Shown here: positions 49,887 to 58,809 of the stretch, piece after piece
How positions within the stretch are numbered: position 1 is the first letter of the stretch
Layout of the letters: the number at the start of each line of letters is the position of its first letter
The notes under the pieces: model-generated
The model's database searches: none
Told to the model about the DNA's origin: nothing
What the model saw: only the letters and a program-made list of their open reading frames with translations
Source: Flavobacteriales bacterium
Lineage (GTDB): Bacteria > Bacteroidota > Bacteroidia > Flavobacteriales_F > PHOS-HE28
NCBI GenBank assembly: GCA_016713875.1
Contig: JADJOI010000003.1
Location: 3,038,001 to 3,102,000 of the forward strand
Direction: 5' to 3'
Length of the DNA stretch: 64,000 bases
Program-made: the position numbers and the translations under genes

Positions 49887-50597
49887 ATGTTCCTGCAAAT
49901 CACCCCGACCAAGCTCACCGTCGCGCTCGCGATCCTGATGCTCCCCGCCACCCTGCCCGCTCAGAGCGCCAAAGGCATCAAGGGCACCGCCAAGCGCCCC
50001 CGCGTGGAAGTGCGCACCAGTTGGGGAACGATGATCGTGGAGCTCTACAATGAGACCCCCCAGCACCGCGACAACTTCCTGAAGCTGGTAAAGGAGCACT
50101 ACTACGACAGCCTGGTCTTCCACCGGGTGATCCCGGGCTTCATGGTGCAGGGGGGCGACCCGGACAGCAAGCGCGCCGCGGCCGGCATGCCGCTGGGCAC
50201 GGGGGGGCCGGGATACACCGTGCCGGCGGAGATCCTCCCGGGCCTCTACCACACGAAGGGCACCCTGGCCGCAGCCCGGCAGGGCGACCAGGTGAACCCC
50301 ACCAAGGCCAGCAGCGGCAGCCAGTTCTACATCGTGCAGGGCCGCCCCTACCAGCCACAGGAGATGGACATGATCGCCAAGCGCAACGCCACGATGGGGA
50401 CCCCGGTCACCTATGACGATGCGGCCAAGGCGCGGTATGCCAGTGTGGGCGGCGCCCCTCATCTGGACGGTGCGTACACCGTGTTCGGCGAGGTGGTCGA
50501 AGGGCTCGATGTGGTGGACAAGATCGCGGCCGTGCAGCGCGATGGCCGCGACCGCCCCGCCGAGGACATCCGGATGTGGATGAAGGTGCTGCCATGA
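49887..50597 (+). CDS. Exported cyclophilin-type peptidyl-prolyl isomerase
   Basis: This 236-residue secreted foldase has a signal peptide (LTVALAILMLPATLPAQ) that precedes a cyclophilin domain: VFHRVIPGFMVQGGDP, GTLAAARQGDQVNPTKASSGSQFYIV, and GAYTVFGEVVEGLDVVDKI. The catalytic Arg of FHRVIPGF and the QFYIV strand are present. It is a second cyclophilin in the window after the HEAT fusion. Its TGA overlaps the pheS ATG (ATGA), an unexpected but clear operon with translation. Confidence 0.92.
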   Translation: MFLQITPTKLTVALAILMLPATLPAQSAKGIKGTAKRPRVEVRTSWGTMIVELYNETPQHRDNFLKLVKEHYYDSLVFHRVIPGFMVQGGDPDSKRAAAGMPLGTGGPGYTVPAEILPGLYHTKGTLAAARQGDQVNPTKASSGSQFYIVQGRPYQPQEMDMIAKRNATMGTPVTYDDAAKARYASVGGAPHLDGAYTVFGEVVEGLDVVDKIAAVQRDGRDRPAEDIRMWMKVLP

Positions 50598-51655
50598 GCA
50601 TCCAGGAGCGCATCCTCGCTCTGGAGGCCGAGGTGAAGGCCGCCGCCGCGGAGTCGACCGAAGCGGTGGAACGCTTCCGCGTCGCCTTTCTGGGCCGTAA
50701 CGGAGCGGTGACCGCGCTGTTCGACGATTTCAAGCAGCTGGCCGCCGAGGAGAAGAAGGCCCTCGGTCAGCGCCTCAACCAGCTCAAACAGGCCGCGCAG
50801 GCCCGATTGGATGAACTGAAACTGGCGGTGGACCAGCAGCGCGTTGACCACGCGGGACTGGATGATACCACGCGGCCGGCAGCCCTTGATCCGGCCGGCA
50901 GCCTGCACCCCATCACCCTGGTGCGCCGGCGCATTGTGGACATCTTCGCCCGCATCGGCTTCACCGTAAGCGAAGGCCCTGAGGTGGAGGATGACCACCA
51001 CAACTTTGGTGCGCTCAACTTTCCGCCCGAGCACCCTGCGCGCGATATGCAGGACACTTTTTTCGTGGCTCCCGGGACGGGCGCCCCGGCAGCTGCAGCG
51101 GACGCCCTGGCCCTGCGCACCCACACCAGCAGCGTGCAGGTGCGGGTGATGGAAGGTCAGCGGCCGCCCATCCGCACGGTGAGCCCCGGGCGCGTGTACC
51201 GCAACGAGGCCATCAGCGCGCGGGCCCACTGCATGTTCCACCAGGTGGAGGGTCTCTACGTGGACAAGGGTGTGAGCTTCGCCGAGCTGAAGGGCACCCT
51301 GGACCATTTCGCCAAGGCCATGTTCGGGCCCGAGGTGGTCATCCGCATGCGGCCGAGCTACTTCCCCTTCACCGAGCCCAGCGCCGAGGTGGACATGAGC
51401 TGCACCATCTGCGCCGGCGCGGGTTGCACGGTGTGCAAGCACAGCGGATGGGTGGAGATCATGGGCTGCGGCATGGTGGACCCCGCCGTGCTGAGCAATT
51501 GCGGGATCGATCCGCTCGTCTACAGCGGCTTCGCCTTCGGCATGGGCGTGGAGCGCATCGCCCAGTTGCGCTACCGGGTGCCCGATCTGCGCCTCTACTG
51601 GGAGAACGACGTCCGCTTCCTGGAGCAGTTCAGCGCGGAGGCTTTCCGCGGCTAG
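50594..51655 (+). CDS. pheS: Phenylalanine--tRNA ligase alpha subunit
   Basis: This is the catalytic alpha subunit (353 residues) of the alpha2-beta2 class II synthetase. An N-terminal coiled coil binds the tRNA. The core follows with SLHPITLVRRRIVDIFARIGF, a class II motif 2 region (RTVSPGRVYRNEAISARAHCMFHQVEG) and motif 3 (SGFAFGMGVERIAQLRY). The pheT partner is not in the window. The start at 50594 overlaps the cyclophilin stop by 4 bases. Confidence 0.96.
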   Translation: MSIQERILALEAEVKAAAAESTEAVERFRVAFLGRNGAVTALFDDFKQLAAEEKKALGQRLNQLKQAAQARLDELKLAVDQQRVDHAGLDDTTRPAALDPAGSLHPITLVRRRIVDIFARIGFTVSEGPEVEDDHHNFGALNFPPEHPARDMQDTFFVAPGTGAPAAAADALALRTHTSSVQVRVMEGQRPPIRTVSPGRVYRNEAISARAHCMFHQVEGLYVDKGVSFAELKGTLDHFAKAMFGPEVVIRMRPSYFPFTEPSAEVDMSCTICAGAGCTVCKHSGWVEIMGCGMVDPAVLSNCGIDPLVYSGFAFGMGVERIAQLRYRVPDLRLYWENDVRFLEQFSAEAFRG

Positions 51656-51665
51656 CGCGTCCCGC

Positions 51666-52949
51666 ATGCAGGCGTCCTCCGCATCCAACGCCGCTCCAAC
51701 GCACGCCACGGATGTCTTGATCGTGGGCGGCGGCCCCGGCGGATGCACGGCGGCGCTGCAACTGGCGCGGCACGGCGTGCGCTGCACGCTGATCGAGAAA
51801 GCCGTGTTCCCCCGGGACAAGGTGTGCGGCGATGCACTGAGCGGGAAGGTGATGCGGGTGCTGGGGCGCATCGACCCCGGCCTGGTGGAACGGGTCAACG
51901 CCAATGCCCACCGCATGGCCAGCTGGGGGGTCACCTTCGTGGCCCCGGGAGGCCGGTCGCTTCGCGTGCCCTTCTCCCGCCACACTGGCGTGGGCGAGCC
52001 GCCAGGAGCGATCCTGCCGCGGATGGACTTCGATGCGATCCTCGTTGACGCGGTGCGGCGCGGCCAGGCCACCCGCCTCCTGGAAGGCACACAGGCCGTC
52101 TCCTACACGCGCACGGGCGGTGGCTGGGAGGTCCTCGCACGCGGTGCCCAGGGACCGGCCACGATCCGTTGCCGGCTCCTCCTCGCGGCGGACGGTGCCC
52201 ACTCGCACTTCGCGCGCCAGGTGGCCGGCCTGCCCATGGAGCCGCGCCACCACGCCGCCGGGGTACGCGCCTACTACCGCGGCATCACCGACCTCGACCC
52301 GCACGGCTTCATCGAGCTGCACTTCCTGAAGGAGCTGCTGCCCGGTTACCTCTGGATCTTCCCACTGCCCGGAGGCCGTGCCAACGTGGGCCTGGGTCTG
52401 CGCAGCGATCACGTGCGGACACGCCGGCTGGACCTGAAGGCCGAGCTGGAGCGCCTCGTCACCACCCACCCCACCCTGAAGCACCGGTTCGCGAACGCCG
52501 CGGCCGAGGGACCCGTGCAGGGGATGGGGCTTCCCCTGGCCAGCAAGCGCCATCCCTTGAGCGGCGAGGGCTACCTGCTGATCGGCGATGCCGGGCACCT
52601 CATCGACCCCTTCACGGGCGAGGGCATCAGCCATGCGATGATCAGTGGCGCGCACGCCGCCGATGTGGCGCACGAGGCCCTCCGCGAGGGTCGTACGGAC
52701 CCTGCGTTCCTCAGGACCTACGATGCGCGTGTGTGGAAGCGCCTGGGCCAGGAACTGGCCATCAGCACCCGGCTACAGGACCTCGCCCACCGGGCATGGT
52801 TGTTCGACTTCGTGGTGAAGCGCGCGAACCGCAACCCCGCTCTGGCGGACACCATCAGCAGCATGTTCACCGACCTCGACCTCCGGGCGCGGCTCAGGAA
52901 GCCCGGCTTCTATATGGACCTGGTGCTGGGCCGGAAGGTCAAGGGCTGA
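51666..52949 (+). CDS. Geranylgeranyl-reductase-like FAD oxidoreductase
   Basis: This 427-residue FAD-dependent enzyme of the GGR/halogenase superfamily reduces isoprenoid double bonds in known members. The N-terminal FAD motif is DVLIVGGGPGGCTAAL, with PRDKVCGDALSGKV next. The second FAD motif is YLLIGDAGHLIDPFTGEGISHAM. The C-terminus RLRKPGFYMDLVLGR is repeated in diverged form at 54718-54777. The gene overlaps the end of the convergent T9SS gene by 11 bases. In Bacteroidota such genes may serve quinone or lipid side chains; this is not shown here. Confidence 0.88.
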   Translation: MQASSASNAAPTHATDVLIVGGGPGGCTAALQLARHGVRCTLIEKAVFPRDKVCGDALSGKVMRVLGRIDPGLVERVNANAHRMASWGVTFVAPGGRSLRVPFSRHTGVGEPPGAILPRMDFDAILVDAVRRGQATRLLEGTQAVSYTRTGGGWEVLARGAQGPATIRCRLLLAADGAHSHFARQVAGLPMEPRHHAAGVRAYYRGITDLDPHGFIELHFLKELLPGYLWIFPLPGGRANVGLGLRSDHVRTRRLDLKAELERLVTTHPTLKHRFANAAAEGPVQGMGLPLASKRHPLSGEGYLLIGDAGHLIDPFTGEGISHAMISGAHAADVAHEALREGRTDPAFLRTYDARVWKRLGQELAISTRLQDLAHRAWLFDFVVKRANRNPALADTISSMFTDLDLRARLRKPGFYMDLVLGRKVKG

Positions 52950-54624
52950 CCCAGCGAGCGACCCTGCGCTCCCCGTTCACATCGAGAACGGCCAGGTAGG
53001 CACCGGCCCGCCATCCAGCCGTTTCCACGCGAAGGGTCGATGGGCCCTCGGCCAGGGAGACCTGCCGTTCAAGAAGTCGCCGACCCATTGGATCGAAGCA
53101 TCGCAAAAGACCCTGCTCCTCGATGCGCGAAGCGACCTGGAACTGCACCGCGTTCGGCAGCACCGTGGCCGTCAGCTCGGTAAGCTGTTCTTCGGGCAAT
53201 TGCACGAGGATGATCTTCTGCCGGTCCACTTCGTTCAGGCCATCCAGGTCAACCGTACCACCATCGAGGGCGATCACCCACTTCATGTCCCCCGTATTGC
53301 TGGCGCCATTGAACACCTTCGAGCCGGGTGCGAAGCGGATGCGCGCGCCGGGGCCGAGCCGGGTGTGAAGGTCCTGTCGACCCGTGATCCCGGGCCCCTC
53401 CTTCAAGACCACCATGCCGTGCATCACCAGTTCACCACCGTATCCGATCACCACATCACTGCCGGTAAGCAACGCCAGCATGCCGCGGTTGCCTTCTCCA
53501 TAATGCAGGGTGGCGCCCGCAGCGACCTCCAAGGTGCTGCCCCTGCGGAACATGAAACACGAACGCGACCCTTCGAAACCCAGGTGACCATCCTGGTGCA
53601 CATAGCGATCGCCATCACCCCAGAACAGTTCCACGATCTGCCAAGCGAGGCAGAGGTCGGCACCGTTGTTCACCACCGTGAGCGTGTGGAAGACACTGTC
53701 GTTGTTGAGCACCGCTCCCCCGCGCAGCTGGGTGAATGGCTGAAAGTTGAAGCCGGTGTACGGTTCCAGTGTGAGCGTTACCGCGGTGGGCTGCGCCACG
53801 TTCGGCAGTGGTGTCACATCGAAATAGCTCACATGCGCCGGCGAGGGGTAGGTCGTGTCCTCATACATCACCAGGAAATTGGAGCCGCTCACCGGCCAAA
53901 GGGTGAAGCTGGCAGGGCCTGTCTGGAACTGGGGCAGGTCCGCCTCCACAAGCCGATCCAGGTTCCCCTGCTGAAGCAGGTCTTCCGCCCACGGCCACAG
54001 CAAGCGGAACTGTTGCCCGGGACCAGGGGAGGCCAGCGTGAACTTCAGGACCAGCTCTCGCAGCGCATTGTCCGTAAAGCCCTCCGTGGGCACACAGAGG
54101 GAGAGCGGCGACCCGAACTGACCGGACCCATAGCTGGCTTGATACCAGCGCAGGTCGCTTCCCGCTCCTGTGCTGTCCGGTATGCGCACCGCCGCGCGGA
54201 TGCCCGAGCAAAGGCCCTCCGTGCAGGTCGCGCCCTGATCAAGGGTCGTACCCGACAGGGGAAAGCCATCGACCACGAAGGCGTACTGATCATCGGCGAC
54301 CAACGGTATCGCGGTGGCCGAGTCCATGAGCAAGCGCAGGAACACCGGTCTGGCAGGGTCGGCATCATCGAAGTCGATCCGGGCCTCCACATCCTGGCCA
54401 ATGACATGCGCAAGGGAGAGACAGATGGTGCTGTCCACCGGTCCGTTCCACGTGTCGTCAAGCGTCTGGTAGGCCTCCCAGTCGGCATAGGTGAGCACCA
54501 CGACCGTCGTGTCCCATGGGCAGGTACGTGTGACCGTGTCGGAAGCCTGAAAACCCGGTAGGGTGATCTGTGCGGAGGCGACGAAGGGAAGCAGCACGAG
54601 CAGGCTTATGGAACGAAGCTTCAT
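52939..54624 (-). CDS. T9SS-secreted protein of unknown function
   Basis: This 561-residue exported protein has a signal peptide (SISLLVLLPFVASAQ) and a long body without recognised domain that looks beta-rich. A right-handed repeat-like stretch lies around residues 370-470 (STLEVAAGATLHYGEGNRGML, ELVMHGMVVLKEGPGITG). The T9SS type A domain (GLLRCFDPMGRRLLERQVSL, GWRAGAYLAVLDVNGERRV) ends it. A TATCTTCA box is 16 bases upstream. It lies between an intact GGR gene and a diverged fragment of the same gene's end, hence probably an insertion. Confidence 0.78.
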   Translation of the reverse strand: MKLRSISLLVLLPFVASAQITLPGFQASDTVTRTCPWDTTVVVLTYADWEAYQTLDDTWNGPVDSTICLSLAHVIGQDVEARIDFDDADPARPVFLRLLMDSATAIPLVADDQYAFVVDGFPLSGTTLDQGATCTEGLCSGIRAAVRIPDSTGAGSDLRWYQASYGSGQFGSPLSLCVPTEGFTDNALRELVLKFTLASPGPGQQFRLLWPWAEDLLQQGNLDRLVEADLPQFQTGPASFTLWPVSGSNFLVMYEDTTYPSPAHVSYFDVTPLPNVAQPTAVTLTLEPYTGFNFQPFTQLRGGAVLNNDSVFHTLTVVNNGADLCLAWQIVELFWGDGDRYVHQDGHLGFEGSRSCFMFRRGSTLEVAAGATLHYGEGNRGMLALLTGSDVVIGYGGELVMHGMVVLKEGPGITGRQDLHTRLGPGARIRFAPGSKVFNGASNTGDMKWVIALDGGTVDLDGLNEVDRQKIILVQLPEEQLTELTATVLPNAVQFQVASRIEEQGLLRCFDPMGRRLLERQVSLAEGPSTLRVETAGWRAGAYLAVLDVNGERRVARWVSP

Positions 54625-54640
54625 GCGAGCGGCATTTGCA

Positions 54641-54648
54641 TGAAGATA
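54641..54648 (-). promoter_or_regulatory. -7 box TATCTTCA for the T9SS gene
   Basis: This is a 6-of-8 match to TAnnTTTG, 16 bases before the ATG at 54624. Confidence 0.35.
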
Positions 54649-54717
54649 GGTCGAACGCATGGGATGCTGCCCGGGTGGTCATACAGACCGCTTCCGCCAC
54701 CACTCCATCACGGTCAC

Positions 54718-54777
54718 CGCCTGAAACAGCCCGGCTTCAACGTGGACCTGGTCCTCGGGCGCCGGATCAGCGGCTGA
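54718..54777 (+). pseudogene. 3'-end fragment of a geranylgeranyl-reductase-like gene
   Basis: The last 20 codons (RLKQPGFNVDLVLGRRISG then TGA) match the end of the intact gene at 52890-52949: 43 of 60 bases and 12 of 19 residues. Upstream of Arg the similarity ends. It is more diverged than the other two scars, so it is either older or from a more distant relative. Confidence 0.65.
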
Positions 54778-54832
54778 GCGGGTTCTGCCCCGCTGGATCC
54801 CCGGCCTTACCTTGGCTTCCGGCCACCTCCTG

Positions 54833-56098
54833 ATGCGATCGCTCCTCTTATTCCTGTCGTCCGCGCTGTTCACCGGCCAGGCCTTCGCCCAAGGGACGTG
54901 GACGACGCTGAACATCCCGCCTTCCGGGCGCCACGACGACGTCTTCTTCATCAACGACACGGTGGGCTGGGCGGCGGGCGGTCCGGCCGGCACGATCCGC
55001 CGCACCGAGGACGGTGGCGCCACGTGGGACCTGCAGTACACCTCCGGACAATACCTGCGCAGCATCGAGTTCATCGATGCCCAGCACGGCTATTGCGGAT
55101 CCTTGAGCGGGTCGCTGTTCCGCACAGTGGACGGCGGGGCCACCTGGACCGATGTGGCCCCACTGATCACCCCACAGCCGCCCGGCATCTGCGGCCTCTC
55201 CGCACCCGCTCCGACCACCATCTATGGCGTGGGACTCTGGGCCTCTCCGGCGTACGTGGTGAAAAGCAGCGATGGCGGCTTCAGCTGGTCCTTCATCAAC
55301 ATGGGCGCACACGCCACGGCGTTGGTGGATGTGCACTTCATCAGCGCGGACACCGGCTTCGTCACCGGCACGGCCGCGCCGGCGGGCAACGGTGGCGTCA
55401 TCCTGTACACCACGGACGGGGGGCTCAGCTGGCAGCCGAAGCACTTCACCGGGGTCACCTCGGACATCGTGTGGAAGATCCAGCGGCTGGACGCGGACCA
55501 CTGGTACGCCTCGGTGTACAGCGAACCGATGAACGACGACACGCGCCTGCTGCGCAGCACCGATGGCGGGCAGACGTGGAGCACCATCGTGGCGGCCAAC
55601 AGCTATACCTACGTGGAGGTGGTGGGCTTCATGGACACCCTGCAGGGCTGGGTGGGCGGGGGCAACCTGCTGTACGGCACCACCGATGGCGGCCTCACCT
55701 GGGCGCTGGAGACCGTGGGCAACAACTACAACCGCTTCTTCCGCCTCAACGATTCGCTGGCCTACATGTCCGGCACCTACATCTACAAGTACTCCAGGGA
55801 CATTGGCACGGGCACGAACGCGGCCGTTGCGGCGCCGGAATACCATGCGCTCAGCGCCACGCCCACGATCACGGACGGGCCCTTGATCGTCGTGCTGCGG
55901 CTGGACCGCAGCACCATCGCGGACCTGAGCGTGCTGCGGGCGGACGGCGGTCTGGTGCGGCGCCTGCTGCATGCGCATAGCGCCCTTGGCGAGCACAGTT
56001 TCTCCGTGGACCTGGCCCAGGAGGCTCCAGGCACCTACACCGTGGTGCTGAAGACCAACGAGGGACTGCGCTACGTGAAGGTGGTGGTGGAGAGGTAG
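54833..56098 (+). CDS. T9SS-secreted BNR-repeat (Ycf48-like) protein
   Basis: This 421-residue secreted protein has a signal peptide (LLLFLSSALFTGQAFAQ). Six or seven BNR/Asp-box units (RRTEDGGATWDL, FRTVDGGATWTD, KSSDGGFSWSF, YTTDGGLSWQP, RSTDGGQTWST, GTTDGGLTWALE) form a propeller like that of Ycf48/sortilin proteins, and a T9SS domain closes it (LSVLRADGGLVRRL, QEAPGTYTVVL). It is distinct from the 865-residue BNR protein at 21866. The function is probably binding; no sialidase residues are evident. A TACCTTGG sequence (54808-54815) lies 17 bases upstream. Confidence 0.82.
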   Translation: MRSLLLFLSSALFTGQAFAQGTWTTLNIPPSGRHDDVFFINDTVGWAAGGPAGTIRRTEDGGATWDLQYTSGQYLRSIEFIDAQHGYCGSLSGSLFRTVDGGATWTDVAPLITPQPPGICGLSAPAPTTIYGVGLWASPAYVVKSSDGGFSWSFINMGAHATALVDVHFISADTGFVTGTAAPAGNGGVILYTTDGGLSWQPKHFTGVTSDIVWKIQRLDADHWYASVYSEPMNDDTRLLRSTDGGQTWSTIVAANSYTYVEVVGFMDTLQGWVGGGNLLYGTTDGGLTWALETVGNNYNRFFRLNDSLAYMSGTYIYKYSRDIGTGTNAAVAAPEYHALSATPTITDGPLIVVLRLDRSTIADLSVLRADGGLVRRLLHAHSALGEHSFSVDLAQEAPGTYTVVLKTNEGLRYVKVVVER

Positions 56099-56144
56099 CG
56101 CTATGCCTGAGACTGAGTTGGCCGAGGACACCACTATCAGCCTC

Positions 56145-56152
56145 TACTTTCG
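56145..56152 (+). promoter_or_regulatory. -7 box TACTTTCG for the 878-aa T9SS gene
   Basis: This is a 7-of-8 match, 20 bases before the GTG start at 56173. Confidence 0.4.
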
Positions 56153-56172
56153 TCTTTGAGATACCATCTGCC

Positions 56173-58809
56173 GTGAAAGCGATCGTCTCTGCCCTGATGG
56201 CGCTCATCCTGACTGCATACGTGCATGCACAGATCCCCTCCGTGGCCTGGACACGCTCGCTTGGAAGCGGCTATTCGGACGCCGGGCACTTTATCCATCA
56301 GTTGCCCGACAAGAGCTTCTTTCTTGCAGCAACGAGCAATTCCGCAGATGGACAACTCGGCAACACCTCGGGGCCGGCCAACGGGGAGGTGGTATTCATC
56401 GGCCTCGACAGCTTAGGACAAATGCAATGGGGAAACCGCATCGGTGACCTCGGCCTCGTTCAGATCATGCATGGCGCCGTGATGCCCGATGGGAACTTTG
56501 TCTTCGCCGGTAGCATCTACGATGCAGGGCAGGTGATCATCGATAGTTGGGGCGACAAAGATCTCTGGGTCGTGAAGGTCACCCCCGCCGGCTCTGTGAT
56601 CTGGGAGCGCTTCTATGCTGGCCTTGTGGACCAGAACGACCAGGGGATCCATGTAGCCGCACGATCGGATGGGGGTTGCTTCGTTTCCGGATTCCGCGGA
56701 CAAAACGACTGGGAAGCGTGGGTCATCGCCTTGGACAGCGCTGGCACTGAACTATGGGAGAGCACTTATGGCGGCAGCTCCGTGGACATTGGTCAATCCA
56801 TCATAGCTACTGCGGATGGCGGTGCCCTTCTCGCAGGGTGGACCGGATCCAGTGATGGCGACGTGAGCACGCCGCTCTATGGTCAATACGATGGTTGGCT
56901 GGTGAAGCTCGATGCGAACGGGGATATCGAATGGGACCGCACGTATGGCGGTTCGGCCGTGGATCAATTCCTCGACATCCGTGGCTTGTCGGGCGGGGAC
57001 TACCTTGTCCTTGGCACATCGAACTCTTCCGATGGAGATCTTCCGCAGAACCACGGTAACTGGGATGTGTGGCTCATGCGCGTGGACGCCTCTGGTGCGA
57101 TCATATGGAGCCGTTCCTACGGCGGAAGCCTTCCGGATAGTCCGTCTGACATGATCCCATATCAAGGAAACTGCCTGATCGCGGGAAGCACCACCTCATC
57201 CGATGGAGATGTTAGCGTTTGCTACGACGTGTTGGTGAACCAGGCGCCCTATGGTGGCGGGGATGGCTGGCTCCTATTGGTGAACCCAAATGGTGACCTG
57301 CTCTGGGAGAAGTCCGTGGGCGGAAGTGATGGAGATCTCCTATACGCACTTGCGCCTACTGACGATGGCTTCGTCGCGACTGGGATGTCAATATCGGCGG
57401 ACCACTTCGTTCCTGGGAACGTGGCTTATCAGGACATCTGGACCGTGCGGTTCAATGGAAAGAGCACCCTGCTCACTGGCACGCTCTACGTGGATGCGGA
57501 CAACGATACCAGCATCAGTGTTGACGATCCCCGTATCGGTAGGCGGCTGGTGGAGCTGAGCAACAATGCCGAACTAGCCCTTTCAGAAGCCAGCGGCCAT
57601 TATGAGTTCGCGGTGAACGGCCCGGCCCAGCACATCATCACAGGCCCAACGATCGCGCACTTCACACAAGACCCAGCCACGCACTCCCCAAGCACTACGG
57701 GCAATGAACCAGCAGTGAGCGGCCTCGACTTCCGGTACACGGCCATGGTACCAGCGCAGGATCTCCAGGTCTTCCTCACGCCCGTCTCACCCTTCCGTCC
57801 AGGCTTCCCCGTCCGCTACGATGTGCTCTGCCGCAACGTGGGAACGACGAGCATTGGCGCAGACCTCAGCCTCGCGCTCGATGATGGCCTCGACTTCGAC
57901 TCCGCGTCGATCGCACCAGGAAGCATCAATGGCAGCATGCTCACGTGGGCGCTCGGACCGTTGCTTCCGCTACAGAACATCCAACTCGCCGTGTACTGCA
58001 CGCAATCCATTGGGGACACGCTGGGAAGCCCGGTGACCACCACGACGGAGATCACGCCCATCGCAGGCGATCTCGTTCCCGGGGACAACACCGTTACCAC
58101 GAACAACCAGGTCACCGGCTCCTTCGACCCCAACGACATTCTGGTGGAACCGACCGAAATGCTCGTGAGCGCATTGGCCGATGCCGTTCTGGACTACACG
58201 ATCCGGTTCCAGAACACAGGCACCGATACGGCATTCACCGTTGCTGTGGAAAACCACCTGCCAGCGAACGCGTACCTGCCCAGCTTCGAGCTCATCGACG
58301 CTTCGCACCCATTGGCGCTGACCTACTACGACTTCGATCACAAGATGCGCTTCCAGTTCGACAACATCCTGCTGCCGGACAGCAACGTGAACGAATTGAT
58401 GAGCCATGGTTTCGTCCGCTACCGCATACGACCTCGTACCGATCTCCTTGTCGGCGATTCCATCCGGAATACCGCCGCGATCTTCTTCGACCTCAATGCC
58501 CCAGTGATCACGAATACGGCGCGAACAGCGATCATCACCACTTCGGATACCACCGCGGCGGATGCAGTCGCGCAGATGCACCTGATGCCCAATCCGGCGG
58601 CTGATCATGTTCTGCTTGCCGTGGAAGAGGACTTGGTCGGTGGCCTGCTCCAAATGCGCGATGCCAGCGGACGCATGGTATTCCAGGAGAGGGTGTTATC
58701 AACCCGGCAGACGTTCGATCTCTCCCGCTTGGCCGATGGGCATTACTTGTTGATGGTGCGCGCGGATGGCGCAGCACATAGGTGCAAACTGATCAAACAG
58801 GCCCGTTAG
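56173..58809 (+). CDS. T9SS-secreted repeat protein with DUF11-like domain
   Basis: This 878-residue secreted protein has a signal peptide (MKAIVSALMALILTAYVHAQ, GTG start). Residues 25-430 are propeller-like repeats of the form W-x-R-x-[YF]-GGS ... DG-GA/GY-L-[AV]-G (WESTYGGSSVDIGQSI, WDRTYGGSAVDQF, WSRSYGGSLPD, WEKSVGGSDGD). A conserved-repeat/DUF11-like domain follows (RYDVLCRNVG, SFDPNDILVEP, LDYTIRFQNTGTDTAF). A T9SS type A domain (LMPNPAADHVLLAVE) closes it. The codon use is less GC-rich than in most neighbours. It overlaps the end of the convergent pyk by 4 bases. Confidence 0.85.
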   Translation: MKAIVSALMALILTAYVHAQIPSVAWTRSLGSGYSDAGHFIHQLPDKSFFLAATSNSADGQLGNTSGPANGEVVFIGLDSLGQMQWGNRIGDLGLVQIMHGAVMPDGNFVFAGSIYDAGQVIIDSWGDKDLWVVKVTPAGSVIWERFYAGLVDQNDQGIHVAARSDGGCFVSGFRGQNDWEAWVIALDSAGTELWESTYGGSSVDIGQSIIATADGGALLAGWTGSSDGDVSTPLYGQYDGWLVKLDANGDIEWDRTYGGSAVDQFLDIRGLSGGDYLVLGTSNSSDGDLPQNHGNWDVWLMRVDASGAIIWSRSYGGSLPDSPSDMIPYQGNCLIAGSTTSSDGDVSVCYDVLVNQAPYGGGDGWLLLVNPNGDLLWEKSVGGSDGDLLYALAPTDDGFVATGMSISADHFVPGNVAYQDIWTVRFNGKSTLLTGTLYVDADNDTSISVDDPRIGRRLVELSNNAELALSEASGHYEFAVNGPAQHIITGPTIAHFTQDPATHSPSTTGNEPAVSGLDFRYTAMVPAQDLQVFLTPVSPFRPGFPVRYDVLCRNVGTTSIGADLSLALDDGLDFDSASIAPGSINGSMLTWALGPLLPLQNIQLAVYCTQSIGDTLGSPVTTTTEITPIAGDLVPGDNTVTTNNQVTGSFDPNDILVEPTEMLVSALADAVLDYTIRFQNTGTDTAFTVAVENHLPANAYLPSFELIDASHPLALTYYDFDHKMRFQFDNILLPDSNVNELMSHGFVRYRIRPRTDLLVGDSIRNTAAIFFDLNAPVITNTARTAIITTSDTTAADAVAQMHLMPNPAADHVLLAVEEDLVGGLLQMRDASGRMVFQERVLSTRQTFDLSRLADGHYLLMVRADGAAHRCKLIKQAR

